From positions 1 through 64,000 of the forward strand of contig CBDIDQ010000025.1 of assembly GCA_965277695.1 (NCBI GenBank): 64,000 nucleotides of DNA, in the 5' to 3' direction. The notes beneath the pieces were generated by a model. It searched no databases. It was not told where the DNA came from and was given only the letters and a program-made list of their open reading frames with translations. Made by a program: the position numbers and the translations under genes. This stretch comes from JABSOG01 sp965277695 (GTDB lineage: Bacteria; Pseudomonadota; Gammaproteobacteria; Enterobacterales; Alteromonadaceae). This document shows positions 33,544 through 43,843 of this stretch, piece by piece (position 1 is the stretch's first letter; each line of letters opens with the position of its first letter).

Positions 33544-36500
33544 TTAACGCCCAATCATTCTAAACGGAATAGTAAAGTTGGAGATAGTGTTACTGTCGGG
33601 GAATGCGAAGAGAAATGTCACTACGCCTTCTTGCGTGGTATCTCCGCCATTGCTGGTGCTGTTGGTGTTGACTAGGCTGAACGATTGGATGGTGCCGCCA
33701 AATCGGTCGATGCCTAGCGGATCGATATAACCCACAGTGTTGGGGATAGTAAAGTTGGTTGAACCTGTGACTTGACCAAAGCTGGTTGATATGGTGACAG
33801 TGGTGCCCACTGGCAAAGTTTGCCCCAGACCTTGGGCGTCATCGGCTAGTGCCAGTGACATTTGTAATGAAAACCCTTCTTCGAGAATAATTAACCCGTC
33901 GGTGTTGGCGCTAGTACCAGAAACATCAACTGTGACAAAATCATTGACGCTGACGACATTGCCATCGTTAGTGCTGAGGATGTGGCTATTACCAATATGA
34001 TCGGGATTAGTGTTAGTCGGCTGAGAGATTTGATCTGTCATCAGTGTGAATACCACATTGTTGCTCGACATGATTAATACCAGCGCTTTGCGGACATTGA
34101 TTTTTTGACCTGTGCCTTCACCGCACAAGGTCGCATGAGTACAGTTGGGGCCGTTAAATTTACCATCAGCGGCATCATGGTTGGTATCACCATTAAAGTC
34201 GATGAGTTGATCGCTACCGTCGAAAATACGGTTTTCATTGTCATCTCGCCAAGCTTCCTGATGGTCGATAAATCCTCCAGGATGATAGTTGCTGCGATCT
34301 AAACCACTATCAGTATTATCGGTGAGCGCACCACCATCTTCATCATCAAAGACGTTGTTACCGTTGGTATCAAAGAAGGTTTCATGACCGATGGCATAGG
34401 CTAATACGGTGCTGCGGTGGTTTGGCAGGCGCGGGTTAACTCCTTTCCAAGTCACACTACAACTACCGTTAGTAGTATTACAGTCGCCGTCAATAAAACC
34501 GCCTTCGGTGGTAAAGTTGACTGTGGTGCCATCTGGTACCGGGTTATTAGCACTATCAGCCATGTAGGCGGTGATGGTGACTTCTCTGCCAGTCAAGGTG
34601 GCGGCTTCTGGGTTCAATACCTCAGCTGACAAGGTGATACTGTTTTGATCAGGCAGGCCGGTATTAACTGATAATAAGTCAGATTGGGTGCGAATGATCT
34701 GATCTAGTTCACCTTCTCTGACGACTGTGGTACTGGCAGTTACTCTGACCGCCGCTGGTGAGGTACCCGATGAAACTCGGGTCGTGACCAGCCCTTGAGA
34801 GTTAGTTAATGACGTAAGTGGGCTAATTGATAAGCCGCCAGCTTGGGTGTCGAGAGAAAAATCGACCGGTTGCTGTGATAATGGATTACCCAATACGCCT
34901 TTGACCAAAAAGGTTAGCGTTGATGATTCTTGATTGCCTTGACCACCAGTGCCTTGCAGCACGATGTTTTGTGGATCGGCAGAAATAAATTCAATTGAAC
35001 CGACGGCTTCCGGTAATAATTTGATCACCCGGTTAGCTGTTACTGCAACGCTGTTAACTGTGATGGTCGCGACTATAGTATCAACGTTGCCACTAACAGA
35101 GGCACAGCTGATATCTTCATAAGTTGAGCTGGCTTCTCCGTTGATGGTAGATACTGGAGAGTCTAAATTAACATTACCATTGTTGGCACAAGCCGAGGTG
35201 AATGTCACTGGCGTTGGGGTGATGATTCGTACGTCATTTTGATCAACCACGGCAACGGTGAATCCGGTAGTGCCTCCGGCACTGAGGGGATAATCACCAT
35301 TGGCATCTTGGACTAGGGATGTGCCTAGCACGCCATTGACAAACACGCCTTGACTATCAAAGTGACCAATACGGGCTCTGTCCGCTTCTACGGCATCACC
35401 GGCGAGAACTTCATAATTAAACGATTTGGTAAAATTCACTTGGTTGATGGTCACTAGTGCCGTGGCGACAGCGGCACCAACATCAGCATCCTGAGCGGTC
35501 AGGGTGACCTGGGCCTGGCCATTGATATCCGTTAATGCTGAGTCAGTGGCTAATTGCCCGCGCTCGGCAGTAAAGCGAATGATGCTATCTTGCAGTGGAC
35601 TGTTGTTGCCGTCGTTTACTGTGGCTTGCAGCTGAATATTCTCACCGACTCTGAAGCGGTTTTTAGCTGTGCCGTCTTGCAGCGTAGATAATTCGATGGT
35701 TGGTTCTTGAATGGGTTGGCTGTTACCGGAGGTAAACTCATAATTGGCGGTGCCGATCAGGGTGGCAAAAGAGACATTGGCAGCAGCGGCACCGAGTTGT
35801 GTATCGTTGCTGTCGAGCAATACTCTGGCAATACCAGCGGTATTTGTCAGCGCAGTGGATTGACGCAAGGAGCCTAGCGGTGCGGCAAAGGTGATGATTT
35901 CGTTTGCAACCGGTACTTCATCATCGACTAAAATAGCCTGTAAACATACGGTTGTGCCTGCGGTGAAGCTGTTAGTTTCAGTGGTACAACTACTGTCATA
36001 AATTGACACCGAGACAGCGGTTGGCACCGATTGCGGTGAGGCTGCTGTTAATTGATAATTGTCTGTGGCACTGACGGCATCATTGGCGGTGGTGAAGTTG
36101 GCAGTGGCAGTTGATGCGCCGATATCAGTGTCGATGGTGTCGAGGAATACCGTGGCAACGCCATTGTTATCAGTTAATGAGGTGGCTTGTCTGACGGTAC
36201 CTAGAGGTGCAGTGAAAGTGATAATTTGAGCGATTTGTGGCGTACCATTTCGCGTTAGCTCGGCCTTTAAACACAAGGTGCTGGTGGCAATTGTGGTATC
36301 AACTGGTGTGGTACAGCTGGCGTCTAAAACGGTTAGTGATAGGTTGGCTACGACAAACTCAGTATATTGGAAATTTTGGCTGGTGCTTTGATTTAGACTG
36401 CTGGCGGTGACAGTCGCTGCACCGAGTATAGTGGTGTCGCTGTCGATAAGAATGGTTGCAATACCGCCGGCGTCAGTTAAAGCGCTGGTTTGGCGAGCTG

Positions 36501-37107
36501 TGCCTTGAGTGGTGGTGAAATTAATCACTTCGCCAACAATTGGCGTGTTGTCATTGAATAATCCGGCTTTGACACACACCGTAGAACCCGCTGCAACATT
36601 GGTGAGCTGATTAGCGCAAGTCTCGTCAAGTACAGTTAATGATAGGCTATTGGCGACGGCTGTGGTGATATCGATACCCTTGCTGGCGGTTAAATCGACT
36701 CCGCCGACGGTGGCGGTAGCGGTGAGTATTGAAGCACCCAAATCATTGATGGTGGTGACAAGGTTGGCGCTGGCCCGGCCTGAGCTGTCGGTCAGTCCAG
36801 TGGTTTGGGATAACACTCCTAAAGTGCTATCAAAGGTGACCGTCACGTTAGCCGCAGCTCGGCCAAATTCGTTGGTGGCGAGCACATTAACGTTAATGGT
36901 GCTGGCAACTGGATATTGACTGACTTGCTGGCCTTGGTTATTGGTGACGGTGACCGCTAGATTGGCACCGACCACGACTGGGGCCGGGTTGCCGTCTGAG
37001 CCACTACCACCGCCGCAAGCGGCCAGCATAAACAAGCTAAACAGTGTAATTAAAAGAGGGGTAAAGCGTTGCTTGATGGTTTGATGGGTTGTTTTTATTG
37101 ATTTCAC
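33544..37107 (-). CDS. Large lipoprotein with bacterial Ig-like (Big_1) repeats
   Basis: A 1187-residue surface protein. The signal peptide ends in a lipobox (FMLAAC) followed by GGGSGS. Residues about 45-470 are four to five Ig-like units of about 100-115 residues, each with the pattern LSLTVLD, C, STVCLKA, ITFTAPLGTVRQ, ALTDNNGVATVFLD, as in invasin/intimin Big_1 domains. Further such units follow. Near residue 910-1000 is an Asp/Asn-rich segment (DTNGNNVFDDEDGG, DDNENRIFDGSDQ, DFNGDTNHDAADG) resembling dockerin or EF-hand calcium loops. It may serve adhesion. Its ATG overlaps the stop of darP by four bases, an unusual pairing. Confidence 0.88.
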   Translation of the reverse strand: MKSIKTTHQTIKQRFTPLLITLFSLFMLAACGGGSGSDGNPAPVVVGANLAVTVTNNQGQQVSQYPVASTINVNVLATNEFGRAAANVTVTFDSTLGVLSQTTGLTDSSGRASANLVTTINDLGASILTATATVGGVDLTASKGIDITTAVANSLSLTVLDETCANQLTNVAAGSTVCVKAGLFNDNTPIVGEVINFTTTQGTARQTSALTDAGGIATILIDSDTTILGAATVTASSLNQSTSQNFQYTEFVVANLSLTVLDASCTTPVDTTIATSTLCLKAELTRNGTPQIAQIITFTAPLGTVRQATSLTDNNGVATVFLDTIDTDIGASTATANFTTANDAVSATDNYQLTAASPQSVPTAVSVSIYDSSCTTETNSFTAGTTVCLQAILVDDEVPVANEIITFAAPLGSLRQSTALTNTAGIARVLLDSNDTQLGAAAANVSFATLIGTANYEFTSGNSQPIQEPTIELSTLQDGTAKNRFRVGENIQLQATVNDGNNSPLQDSIIRFTAERGQLATDSALTDINGQAQVTLTAQDADVGAAVATALVTINQVNFTKSFNYEVLAGDAVEADRARIGHFDSQGVFVNGVLGTSLVQDANGDYPLSAGGTTGFTVAVVDQNDVRIITPTPVTFTSACANNGNVNLDSPVSTINGEASSTYEDISCASVSGNVDTIVATITVNSVAVTANRVIKLLPEAVGSIEFISADPQNIVLQGTGGQGNQESSTLTFLVKGVLGNPLSQQPVDFSLDTQAGGLSISPLTSLTNSQGLVTTRVSSGTSPAAVRVTASTTVVREGELDQIIRTQSDLLSVNTGLPDQNSITLSAEVLNPEAATLTGREVTITAYMADSANNPVPDGTTVNFTTEGGFIDGDCNTTNGSCSVTWKGVNPRLPNHRSTVLAYAIGHETFFDTNGNNVFDDEDGGALTDNTDSGLDRSNYHPGGFIDHQEAWRDDNENRIFDGSDQLIDFNGDTNHDAADGKFNGPNCTHATLCGEGTGQKINVRKALVLIMSSNNVVFTLMTDQISQPTNTNPDHIGNSHILSTNDGNVVSVNDFVTVDVSGTSANTDGLIILEEGFSLQMSLALADDAQGLGQTLPVGTTVTISTSFGQVTGSTNFTIPNTVGYIDPLGIDRFGGTIQSFSLVNTNSTSNGGDTTQEGVVTFLFAFPDSNTISNFTIPFRMIGR

Positions 37108-37643
37108 TTCATGATCTCCTTGATGTATTGATAAAGCTCTTTGTAAGCGGGTGAGGTTTGTTCAGGGTGTTGTTGCTGCTGTTTGAGGGTTTTTTTCACC
37201 AGTTGACGCAGTTTCTGGCGTTCGAAAGCTGGGTGTTCGGCGATCAGTTCATTGACCTTGGTATCGCCTTGGGCTAGCAGGTCTTCGCGCACCTTTTCTA
37301 ACTGCATCAGGGCTTTTTCATCCTGCTTATTGGTGTTGTTCAATCGGTGTATCGATAAAGCGATAGCATCAATGTCTCGGGCACGTAGTAGACGACCGAT
37401 AAACTGTAATTGGCGTCGATAGCCTTCCCGGGTATTGCGAATTTTATCTGCGACTTCAAGGGCATAGCTCAATTCTTCATCTAAATCGAGTTTTTTACGC
37501 TGCTGTGGCGACAGTTCTGAAATGGCCAGACCCATGGCCTTGATATCTTTGGCTTGCTGTTTTAATTCGGTTTTACTGAAATATTCATCGTCTGCAAGTG
37601 CTGGGATAATGGGTTCTTCAAATATGTTTTTTTTTCTGGCCAT
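37104..37643 (-). CDS. darP: Ribosome-associated protein YjgA (DarP)
   Basis: A 179-residue, highly charged helical protein of the YjgA/DarP family, which associates with the 50S subunit during assembly. FSKTELKQQAKDIKAMGLAI, LSPQQRKKLDLDEELSYALE and RQLQFIGRLLR are typical. It is divergent from pmbA, a conserved neighbour. Its stop overlaps the start of the Ig-repeat lipoprotein. Confidence 0.93.
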   Translation of the reverse strand: MARKKNIFEEPIIPALADDEYFSKTELKQQAKDIKAMGLAISELSPQQRKKLDLDEELSYALEVADKIRNTREGYRRQLQFIGRLLRARDIDAIALSIHRLNNTNKQDEKALMQLEKVREDLLAQGDTKVNELIAEHPAFERQKLRQLVKKTLKQQQQHPEQTSPAYKELYQYIKEIMK

Positions 37644-37779
37644 GGGGATCTGTTTGGATAAACGAAATAATGGCCGGAGTTTAGCATTAAAATGGCTGAT
37701 TGGTCAGGGTTATCCTGAGGTAATGTGTAAAAACTGTGTTACTCTTGCTTTAATTTCCATAAAGCTTAAAAAATTAAAC

Positions 37780-39126
37780 ATGGCTGACAGCAAACTGAGT
37801 ATTTTTAACGAAATTGATGACATAAAAAACACCGTTCAAGACGCTTTATCATTGGCACAAAGTTATGGCGCTTCGTCAGCTGAGATTGCTATTAGCCGTC
37901 AGCGAGGTTTATCGGTAGCGACCCGGATGGGCGAAGTTGAAACCGTTGAATTCAATCAGGATGGTGCATTGGGGATCACCGTTTATCGGGGGGCTCGTAA
38001 AGGCTCTGCATCAACTTCTGATTTAGGTGCCGATGCGTTGAAAAGAACGGTCAAAGCCGCCTGTGATATTGCTCAATACACTTCTGAGGACCAATGTTCT
38101 GGTTTAGCCGAGAAAGAGCTGCTGGAGATGTCACCGATTGATTTAGACCTCTATCACCCCACCGCTTTTGAACCAGAACAAGGCATCACTTTTGGTAAGG
38201 CCGCAGAAGCGGCAGCTTTTGCCCACAGTGACAAAATTACCAACTCTGACGGTGCTTCGTTTTCAGCCCATGAAGGTTTTCGGGTTTATGGCAATACTCA
38301 TGGTCAAATTGTCGGTTATCCCAGTTCACGTTTCAGCTTGAGTTGCGGCATGATTGCTCAAGGTGATGATGAAATGCAGCGCAATTATGAATATACCGTC
38401 AGTCGTGAAGCGAATAAGTTAATGGCTGCGGCTGATGTGGGGATTGCGGCGGCGTCATCGGCATTAGAAAAACTCAATGCCAGAAAAATTGATACTGTGA
38501 AAGCCCCGGTAATTTTCCGCGCTGACATTGCTGACTCTTTGTTTGGTCACCTCGTATCAGCCATTGGTGGCGGTTCTCTTTATCGTAAATCTTCTTTTTT
38601 ACTCGATCGCATTAATACTCAGGTGATGGCTAAAAACATCTCTGTGCGCGAACGTCCGCATATGCTCAAAGGTTTGGCTAGTAGTACTTTTGACAGCGAA
38701 GGGGTGAAAACTCGGGATCGCGATATTATTATCGCTGGTGAACTTAATACTTATTTACTCAATACTTATGCCGCCCGAAAATTAAATCTTACCAGTACGG
38801 GTCATGCCGGTGGTGTCCACAACTGGTTGGTGGATTCGACCATGGGTGATTTGGCCCAAATGGCCAAAACCATGGGTAAAGGCTTGATTATCACTGAAAT
38901 GATGGGGTCTGGAGTTAATATAGTGACAGGTGATTATTCTCGTGGTGCCGAAGGTTTTTGGGTTGAGCATGGCGAAGTTCAATATCCGGTCACCGAGATC
39001 ACCGTGGCAGGCAATCTTAAAGATATGTTTATGAACATCGTCGGCGTCGGCAGTGACGTGGACTTGCGTGGCAATGTCCGTACCGGTTCAATGATGATTG
39101 AAGAAATGCTGATTGGTGGTAATTAA
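37780..39126 (+). CDS. pmbA: Metalloprotease PmbA (TldE)
   Basis: A 448-residue member of the TldD/PmbA family. With TldD it forms the heterodimer that processes peptides such as microcins and degrades CcdA-like antitoxins. Seen: GLSVATRMGEVETVEFNQDG near 45, LTSTGHAGGVHNW and ITEMMGSGVNIVTGDYSRGAEGFWVE near 380. PmbA itself lacks the HExxxH of TldD. The ATG at 37780 begins the conserved protein; the open frame extends 86 codons up across darP without coding sense. Confidence 0.93.
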   Translation: MADSKLSIFNEIDDIKNTVQDALSLAQSYGASSAEIAISRQRGLSVATRMGEVETVEFNQDGALGITVYRGARKGSASTSDLGADALKRTVKAACDIAQYTSEDQCSGLAEKELLEMSPIDLDLYHPTAFEPEQGITFGKAAEAAAFAHSDKITNSDGASFSAHEGFRVYGNTHGQIVGYPSSRFSLSCGMIAQGDDEMQRNYEYTVSREANKLMAAADVGIAAASSALEKLNARKIDTVKAPVIFRADIADSLFGHLVSAIGGGSLYRKSSFLLDRINTQVMAKNISVRERPHMLKGLASSTFDSEGVKTRDRDIIIAGELNTYLLNTYAARKLNLTSTGHAGGVHNWLVDSTMGDLAQMAKTMGKGLIITEMMGSGVNIVTGDYSRGAEGFWVEHGEVQYPVTEITVAGNLKDMFMNIVGVGSDVDLRGNVRTGSMMIEEMLIGGN

Positions 39127-39134
39127 ACTTTTCT

Positions 39135-40505
39135 TCAACCCACAATCGACGACATAAAATAAGTCGCAGTGCCAAGGAAGGCGAAGATACCGACAATATC
39201 GGTGACTGTGGTGAGGATCACACTACCGGCTAGTGCCGGATCGATTTTCAGACGTTTCAGTATTAGTGGAATAAATACACCAGACAAACCAGCCGCGACC
39301 ATGTTCATCATCATTGCAAAGGCAATGATGATGCCTAGAATGAGGTTATTTTTCCAAAGAGCGACAACCCCAGCAATCAATATCGCCCAAACTATCCCGT
39401 TTAATGCCCCTACTGCTAACTCTTTGCCCATTAACCAACGGGCGTTACTGTCATTAACATGACCCACTGCAATACCGCGTATGACTAGCGTCAGCGTTTG
39501 GCTACCTGCGACGCCGCCCATGCTCGGCACGATGGCACTGAGTACCGCCAATACCGCGAGTTTGTCGAGGGTGTCTTCGAATAAATTCAGTACCATGGCC
39601 GCCATTAATGCGGTGAGCAAGTTGATGCCGAGCCAAATTGAACGTTGTTTGGCACTTTTAAGTGCTGGGGCAAAAGTATCGGCATCATCATCTAGACCCG
39701 CCATACTCAGCAATGAATGCTCGGCTTCTTCGCGGATAATATCAACCACATCATCGATGGTGATCCGGCCTAATAATTGATTGTCATTATTGACCACTGG
39801 CGCAGAAACCCAATTGTGTCGTTCAAACAATTTGGCCACTTCGACTTCTTCCATATCGGCGTGGATGACCTCAGTGTTATCTTCAATAATATCGCCAATG
39901 GTGAGGTTCGGTGAGCTAGTGAGCAAAGTGGTTAATGCGACGTCACCAATAAAATCATCGTTTTTGTTGACCACATACAAGGTATCTGTCAGCTCTGGCA
40001 ATTCGCCTTTTAAACGCAAATAACGCAATACCACGTCAATGGTGACATCGGGTCTAATCGTGATGGTATCGGTACTCATAATGGCACCGGCAGTGTCTTC
40101 TTCATAGGCCAGTACTTTTTCGGCTCGAATACGGTCTTGATAGTCCATTTTGCGCAGCACTTCTTGATAAACCGTATCAGGCAGACCGCGTAGTACTTCG
40201 GCTAAATCGTCATCGTCCATTGATCCGGTGGCATCGGCCACTTTTTTCGGGTTCATCAACAAGATCAGGCCATTACGCACGTCTTCTGAGAGTTCTTCGA
40301 GAATGTCGCCATAGACTTGGGGATCAACCAGTTGCCATAAAATTTTACGGCCGTTGGGGGGAGTGGATTCGAGTAAAAAAGCGATATCGCTAGGTAACAT
40401 GTGCTGCAACATGCGTCGTACATACACAAACATCCCGCTGTTTAATGCGGCATTAACTTCATTAAGTTGATGTTTGGTGTAATCCTGTTCAAGCGCTTCT
40501 GGCAT
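39135..40505 (-). CDS. mgtE: Magnesium transporter MgtE
   Basis: About 456 residues. The N-terminal MgtE domain (ALNSGMFVYVRRMLQHMLPSD onward), two CBS domains (AGAIMSTDTITIRPD, FERHNWVSAPVVNNDNQLLGRIT) and five C-terminal membrane helices with GGVAGSQTLTLVIRGIAVG and LPLILKRL-type motifs are in normal order. CBS domains close the channel when Mg is high. The ATG at 40505 is preferred; an ATG 16 codons up is possible. It converges on pmbA with an eight-base gap. Confidence 0.94.
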   Translation of the reverse strand: MPEALEQDYTKHQLNEVNAALNSGMFVYVRRMLQHMLPSDIAFLLESTPPNGRKILWQLVDPQVYGDILEELSEDVRNGLILLMNPKKVADATGSMDDDDLAEVLRGLPDTVYQEVLRKMDYQDRIRAEKVLAYEEDTAGAIMSTDTITIRPDVTIDVVLRYLRLKGELPELTDTLYVVNKNDDFIGDVALTTLLTSSPNLTIGDIIEDNTEVIHADMEEVEVAKLFERHNWVSAPVVNNDNQLLGRITIDDVVDIIREEAEHSLLSMAGLDDDADTFAPALKSAKQRSIWLGINLLTALMAAMVLNLFEDTLDKLAVLAVLSAIVPSMGGVAGSQTLTLVIRGIAVGHVNDSNARWLMGKELAVGALNGIVWAILIAGVVALWKNNLILGIIIAFAMMMNMVAAGLSGVFIPLILKRLKIDPALAGSVILTTVTDIVGIFAFLGTATYFMSSIVG

Positions 40506-40717
40506 AGGCTCACTTTTCAAGGTTAGGACGATAAGATACTGATTTGACAACACATGTAAGTTTATATGATGCGCGGCCTGTTGACAGTAAAAGTTTATAA
40601 ATTTTTCTTGCTGGAAGATTTACACTCCGTAGCTTCTGACTTGCTTTTCCCACAAGCAATGGTACAATCGCCCACTCACATTTAATCAGGTTTAATCAGG
40701 TTAGGGTACAGATTTTC

Positions 40718-41044
40718 GTGCGATTTTGGCTGACCAGCTTATTTTTGTTGTTATTTACTGTGCAGGCGGTCGCTTTGGCGGTTGAGCTTGAGGTGGTAAA
40801 TAGTCACGACCAAATGCATCATGAACTCGGATCTGGCCATGCTAATTCTGAGAGCCAAGCACAAGAGCAAGACAACAGTCATATGCACTTATGCCATCAC
40901 CACCATGGTGAACACACCGCCAAAGTCCTGATCCACGAACCTGACCTAAATCTTGCTATTATTAGCCAAACTCCAGTTATTTCATTTTCATTTAATTATG
41001 AGAATATTGCTTCGCTTTCTTTGTTTCGACCTCCTATTGCCTAA
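40718..41044 (+). CDS. Small His-rich exported protein upstream of czcCBA
   Basis: A 108-residue protein starting with GTG. The signal segment is LTSLFLLLFTVQAVALA, and the middle is rich in His (SHDQMHHELGSGH, SHMHLCHHHHGEH). It precedes the czc genes by about 160 bases. A periplasmic zinc/cobalt/nickel-binding or metal-sensing role fits the composition and the neighbours. No named family was recognised; a GTG start and distant AGGG make the start moderately certain. Confidence 0.65.
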   Translation: MRFWLTSLFLLLFTVQAVALAVELEVVNSHDQMHHELGSGHANSESQAQEQDNSHMHLCHHHHGEHTAKVLIHEPDLNLAIISQTPVISFSFNYENIASLSLFRPPIA

Positions 41045-41204
41045 CGCCAAGTAAAATTTGTAACTATTCAGTTTTGATCGGTTTCGCCTCGGGCTCAGCA
41101 CATCCTAGGGTAAATCCACTAGCTGAATTGATATTAAAGTTTGTCGTAAACATGGCCTATTTGTGTTTACTTTAGAAATTTTGATTGTTAGGGGATATGA
41201 TTCC

Positions 41205-42530
41205 GTGATTTTTTCAATGCAAGCGTATGGGTGCGCGGCGGTTTTGCGTCGTGCCACTTTAAGGGTGAGTCGATTATTTTTATTGGCTTTTTCTCTGGGT
41301 ATTTTTAGCAGTATTTTTAGCAGTATTTTTATTAGTAGCGCAATGGCCAGTAGTGATGATGCAGCTTGGGCCGAATGGTTGTTGCGCCAGGTCAATGCGC
41401 ATCCACAAGTGACCGCAGCCAAAGAAGGACTGGCTAGTGCGTTACAGTCGGCCGAGGCGCAGAGTCGACCGTTATATAATCCAACACTCGATAGCGAGTT
41501 TGAACAAGAAGGCAGTGAAAGTAACTATCAGGTGGGGATTAGCCAGTCGGTTGATTGGTGGGACAAACAGGCGGTGCGTCAGCTACGGGCTGATTTTAGT
41601 CAGATTGTCGCTCGTCAGCGTTATCATCAGCAAATTCAAGACAATACTGCGTCGACGCTTAAAGCCTTGGTCGAATGGCATTCAGCTAAGCAGCAGGCGG
41701 ATATTAGTCTGCAACAAGAAACTCAGCTTGATACCCTGATCAAGCTGGTGGCACAGCGTCAAACCGCAGGGGATTTGGGCGAGATTGATGCGGAGTTGGC
41801 GTATTTGTCGTTATCTCAACGACTTAACGAAAGTGCCAAAGCGCAGGCACAGGTTAAGATTGTGACTGAAAATGTCGCGCAATTATTGCCGAAGTTAAAT
41901 GCTCAGTACGAGCTTGTCCCCGAGGCTTTTTGGCAGCAAAACGCTTCGCTAAAATCATCTGGAGCAGAGATTGAACAGTTGGTCGACCGTCATCCGCAAG
42001 TGGCAGCAGCCAAAGCGCAATGGCAAGTGATGCAACAGGCGGCGACGCTGGCGAGTAAACAAGCCAAAGCCGATCCGACGTTTGGTGTTAGTGCCGGGCA
42101 ATCTAACGGCGAAAGCATTGTGGCTTTATCAGTATCTATTCCCTTGTTTGTTCGTAATGATTTTGATGCCCAAACCCGTGCTGCTTATAGTCAAGCATTG
42201 GCGGCTAAAGCGGATTATGCCACGGTGAGAAATCAAAAATTGCATCGTATTAAAGGCACTCGGGCGGCGCTGGACGAATATCAAAAACGTTATCAACGTT
42301 GGTTGTCGGTGATGAAGGATAGGCTTGAACGCTCTGAGCTGTTATTGAATAAACAATGGCGTTCGGGTGATTTGAGTACCACTGAATTTTTGCAGGCATT
42401 GCAGCTGCGCTCAGAAGGATTAATTGCCGGTATAGAATTGCGAACCTCAGTTCACCTTGCTCAAATCGACTGGTTGGCGCAAACCGGTCAGCTTATCCAT
42501 GGTCTTAACACTCTCGCTATAAAGGAATGA
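41205..42530 (+). CDS. czcC: Outer membrane channel of heavy-metal efflux (CzcC type)
   Basis: A TolC-family protein of about 441 residues. A signal segment (LFLLAFSLGIFSSIFSSIFI) contains an in-frame 12-bp duplication. Long helical repeats follow, with NPTLDSEFEQEGSESNYQVGISQSVDWW and later DFDAQTRAAYSQALAAKADY, typical of CzcC. GTG at 41205 with AGGGG upstream is preferred; ATG 41217 and GTG 41163 are alternatives. It forms an operon with czcB and czcA. Confidence 0.88.
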   Translation: MIFSMQAYGCAAVLRRATLRVSRLFLLAFSLGIFSSIFSSIFISSAMASSDDAAWAEWLLRQVNAHPQVTAAKEGLASALQSAEAQSRPLYNPTLDSEFEQEGSESNYQVGISQSVDWWDKQAVRQLRADFSQIVARQRYHQQIQDNTASTLKALVEWHSAKQQADISLQQETQLDTLIKLVAQRQTAGDLGEIDAELAYLSLSQRLNESAKAQAQVKIVTENVAQLLPKLNAQYELVPEAFWQQNASLKSSGAEIEQLVDRHPQVAAAKAQWQVMQQAATLASKQAKADPTFGVSAGQSNGESIVALSVSIPLFVRNDFDAQTRAAYSQALAAKADYATVRNQKLHRIKGTRAALDEYQKRYQRWLSVMKDRLERSELLLNKQWRSGDLSTTEFLQALQLRSEGLIAGIELRTSVHLAQIDWLAQTGQLIHGLNTLAIKE

Positions 42531-42534
42531 TCAG

Positions 42535-43740
42535 ATGATTTTATTTTCCCGTATTTTATTACTTAACTTGTTATTTAGTCTGTTTTTAGTCGTCAACCCG
42601 GCGTTTTCACAAGAGGGTCACGCTCATGATCATGAAGAGAAAGGCCATGCAGAAAAGGGTCATGCCCATGAGCAAAAAGCCCAAGAGGAAGGTCATGATG
42701 AGCAAGGTCATGGCCATTCAGCAGATGAAAAAAGCCAAAGTACTGAGTTATCACCGCAGCAAATGAAACTGGCTGATATCAAGGTGACGACGCTCAAAGC
42801 TCAGGTGATGGATTATCAGATTTATTCACCAGGTGAGCTTAAAGCCAATGGTTATACCAGCTATTTGGTGTCGCCGAGAGTCGATTCTGTGGTGTTACGT
42901 CGGCATGTTGCTTTGGGTGAGCATGTTGAAGAAGGTCAGGCTTTGGTGACTTTGTTTAGCGAAAGCATGGTTGATGCACAGGCGGCTTATTTGATTGCGT
43001 TACCGGAATGGTTGCGGGTGAAAAAGCTTGGTAAAAAAGCCGTTGGGGCGAAACGTTATGTCACCGCACAGACCGATTATAAAGCGGCTCATGGTCGTTT
43101 GATTGCGCTGGGGTTGACCGATGCAGCACTCAAAGCACTGGTTAAAGACGATGCGACTTTGGGCGAATATGTGTTGTATGCCGCTATTGCTGGTGCGGTG
43201 TTGTCGGATGATTTTCATCAGGGACAGCGTATTGGTGCGGGTGAAGAGTTGATTGAGTTGGCGAATGAATCGCAGCTGTGGGTTGATGCCAGCTTGCCTG
43301 CCAATGTGCATTTGAGTTTACCGGCGGGGACCAAAGCATTGGTTAAGGTTGGTCATGATTCGGTGGCGGCTATGGTGATCCAAGAAGCACACACTATCGA
43401 CCGGGAAACTCGCACGCGGATTGTGCGGTTAATTATTGATAATCCTGATGATCATCTGCACGCCGGGACTTTTGCCGATGTGTTCTTTTCTTTTAAAACC
43501 GATGAGCCAGTATTGGCGGTGCCTGAAAGTGCGCTGATCCGCAGCAGTGATGGTGATTGGACCATTTTTGTTGAAGCTAAGCCGGGGCATTTTAAAGCCG
43601 AGGAAGTGACGTTAGGCCAATCGTTAGGTAAATGGCGGGCGATCACCGGTGTTGCAGCAGGCACCCGGTTGGTCAGTGAAGGGGCGTTTTTTGTCGCTTC
43701 ACAAATTGCCAAAGGCGGCTTCGATCCGCATAACCACTGA
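42535..43740 (+). CDS. czcB: Membrane fusion protein of heavy-metal efflux (CzcB type)
   Basis: A 401-residue periplasmic adaptor. The signal peptide is followed by a His-rich arm (GHAHDHEEKGHAEKGHAHEQ and more), then the HlyD-type core (YLVSPRVDSVVLRRHVALGEHVEEGQALVTLFSES) and the beta-barrel. The His arm suggests metal capture in the periplasm. It starts five bases after czcC. Confidence 0.92.
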   Translation: MILFSRILLLNLLFSLFLVVNPAFSQEGHAHDHEEKGHAEKGHAHEQKAQEEGHDEQGHGHSADEKSQSTELSPQQMKLADIKVTTLKAQVMDYQIYSPGELKANGYTSYLVSPRVDSVVLRRHVALGEHVEEGQALVTLFSESMVDAQAAYLIALPEWLRVKKLGKKAVGAKRYVTAQTDYKAAHGRLIALGLTDAALKALVKDDATLGEYVLYAAIAGAVLSDDFHQGQRIGAGEELIELANESQLWVDASLPANVHLSLPAGTKALVKVGHDSVAAMVIQEAHTIDRETRTRIVRLIIDNPDDHLHAGTFADVFFSFKTDEPVLAVPESALIRSSDGDWTIFVEAKPGHFKAEEVTLGQSLGKWRAITGVAAGTRLVSEGAFFVASQIAKGGFDPHNH

Positions 43741-43778
43741 TTCGGTTCAATTAATAGTTATTAATAAATAATTGAAAG

Positions 43779-43800
43779 CGTAGACGAGGTTTTAACCTCG
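43779..43800. repeat. Palindromic extragenic repeat between czcB and czcA
   Basis: CGTAGACGAGGTTTTAACCTCG, the inverse orientation of the unit at 28578. It fills the 103-bp gap between czcB and czcA. Confidence 0.6.
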
Positions 43801-43843
43801 TTTTGGTGGCTATTACCATCAACCGAGCTAAATAAAGGAAAAG

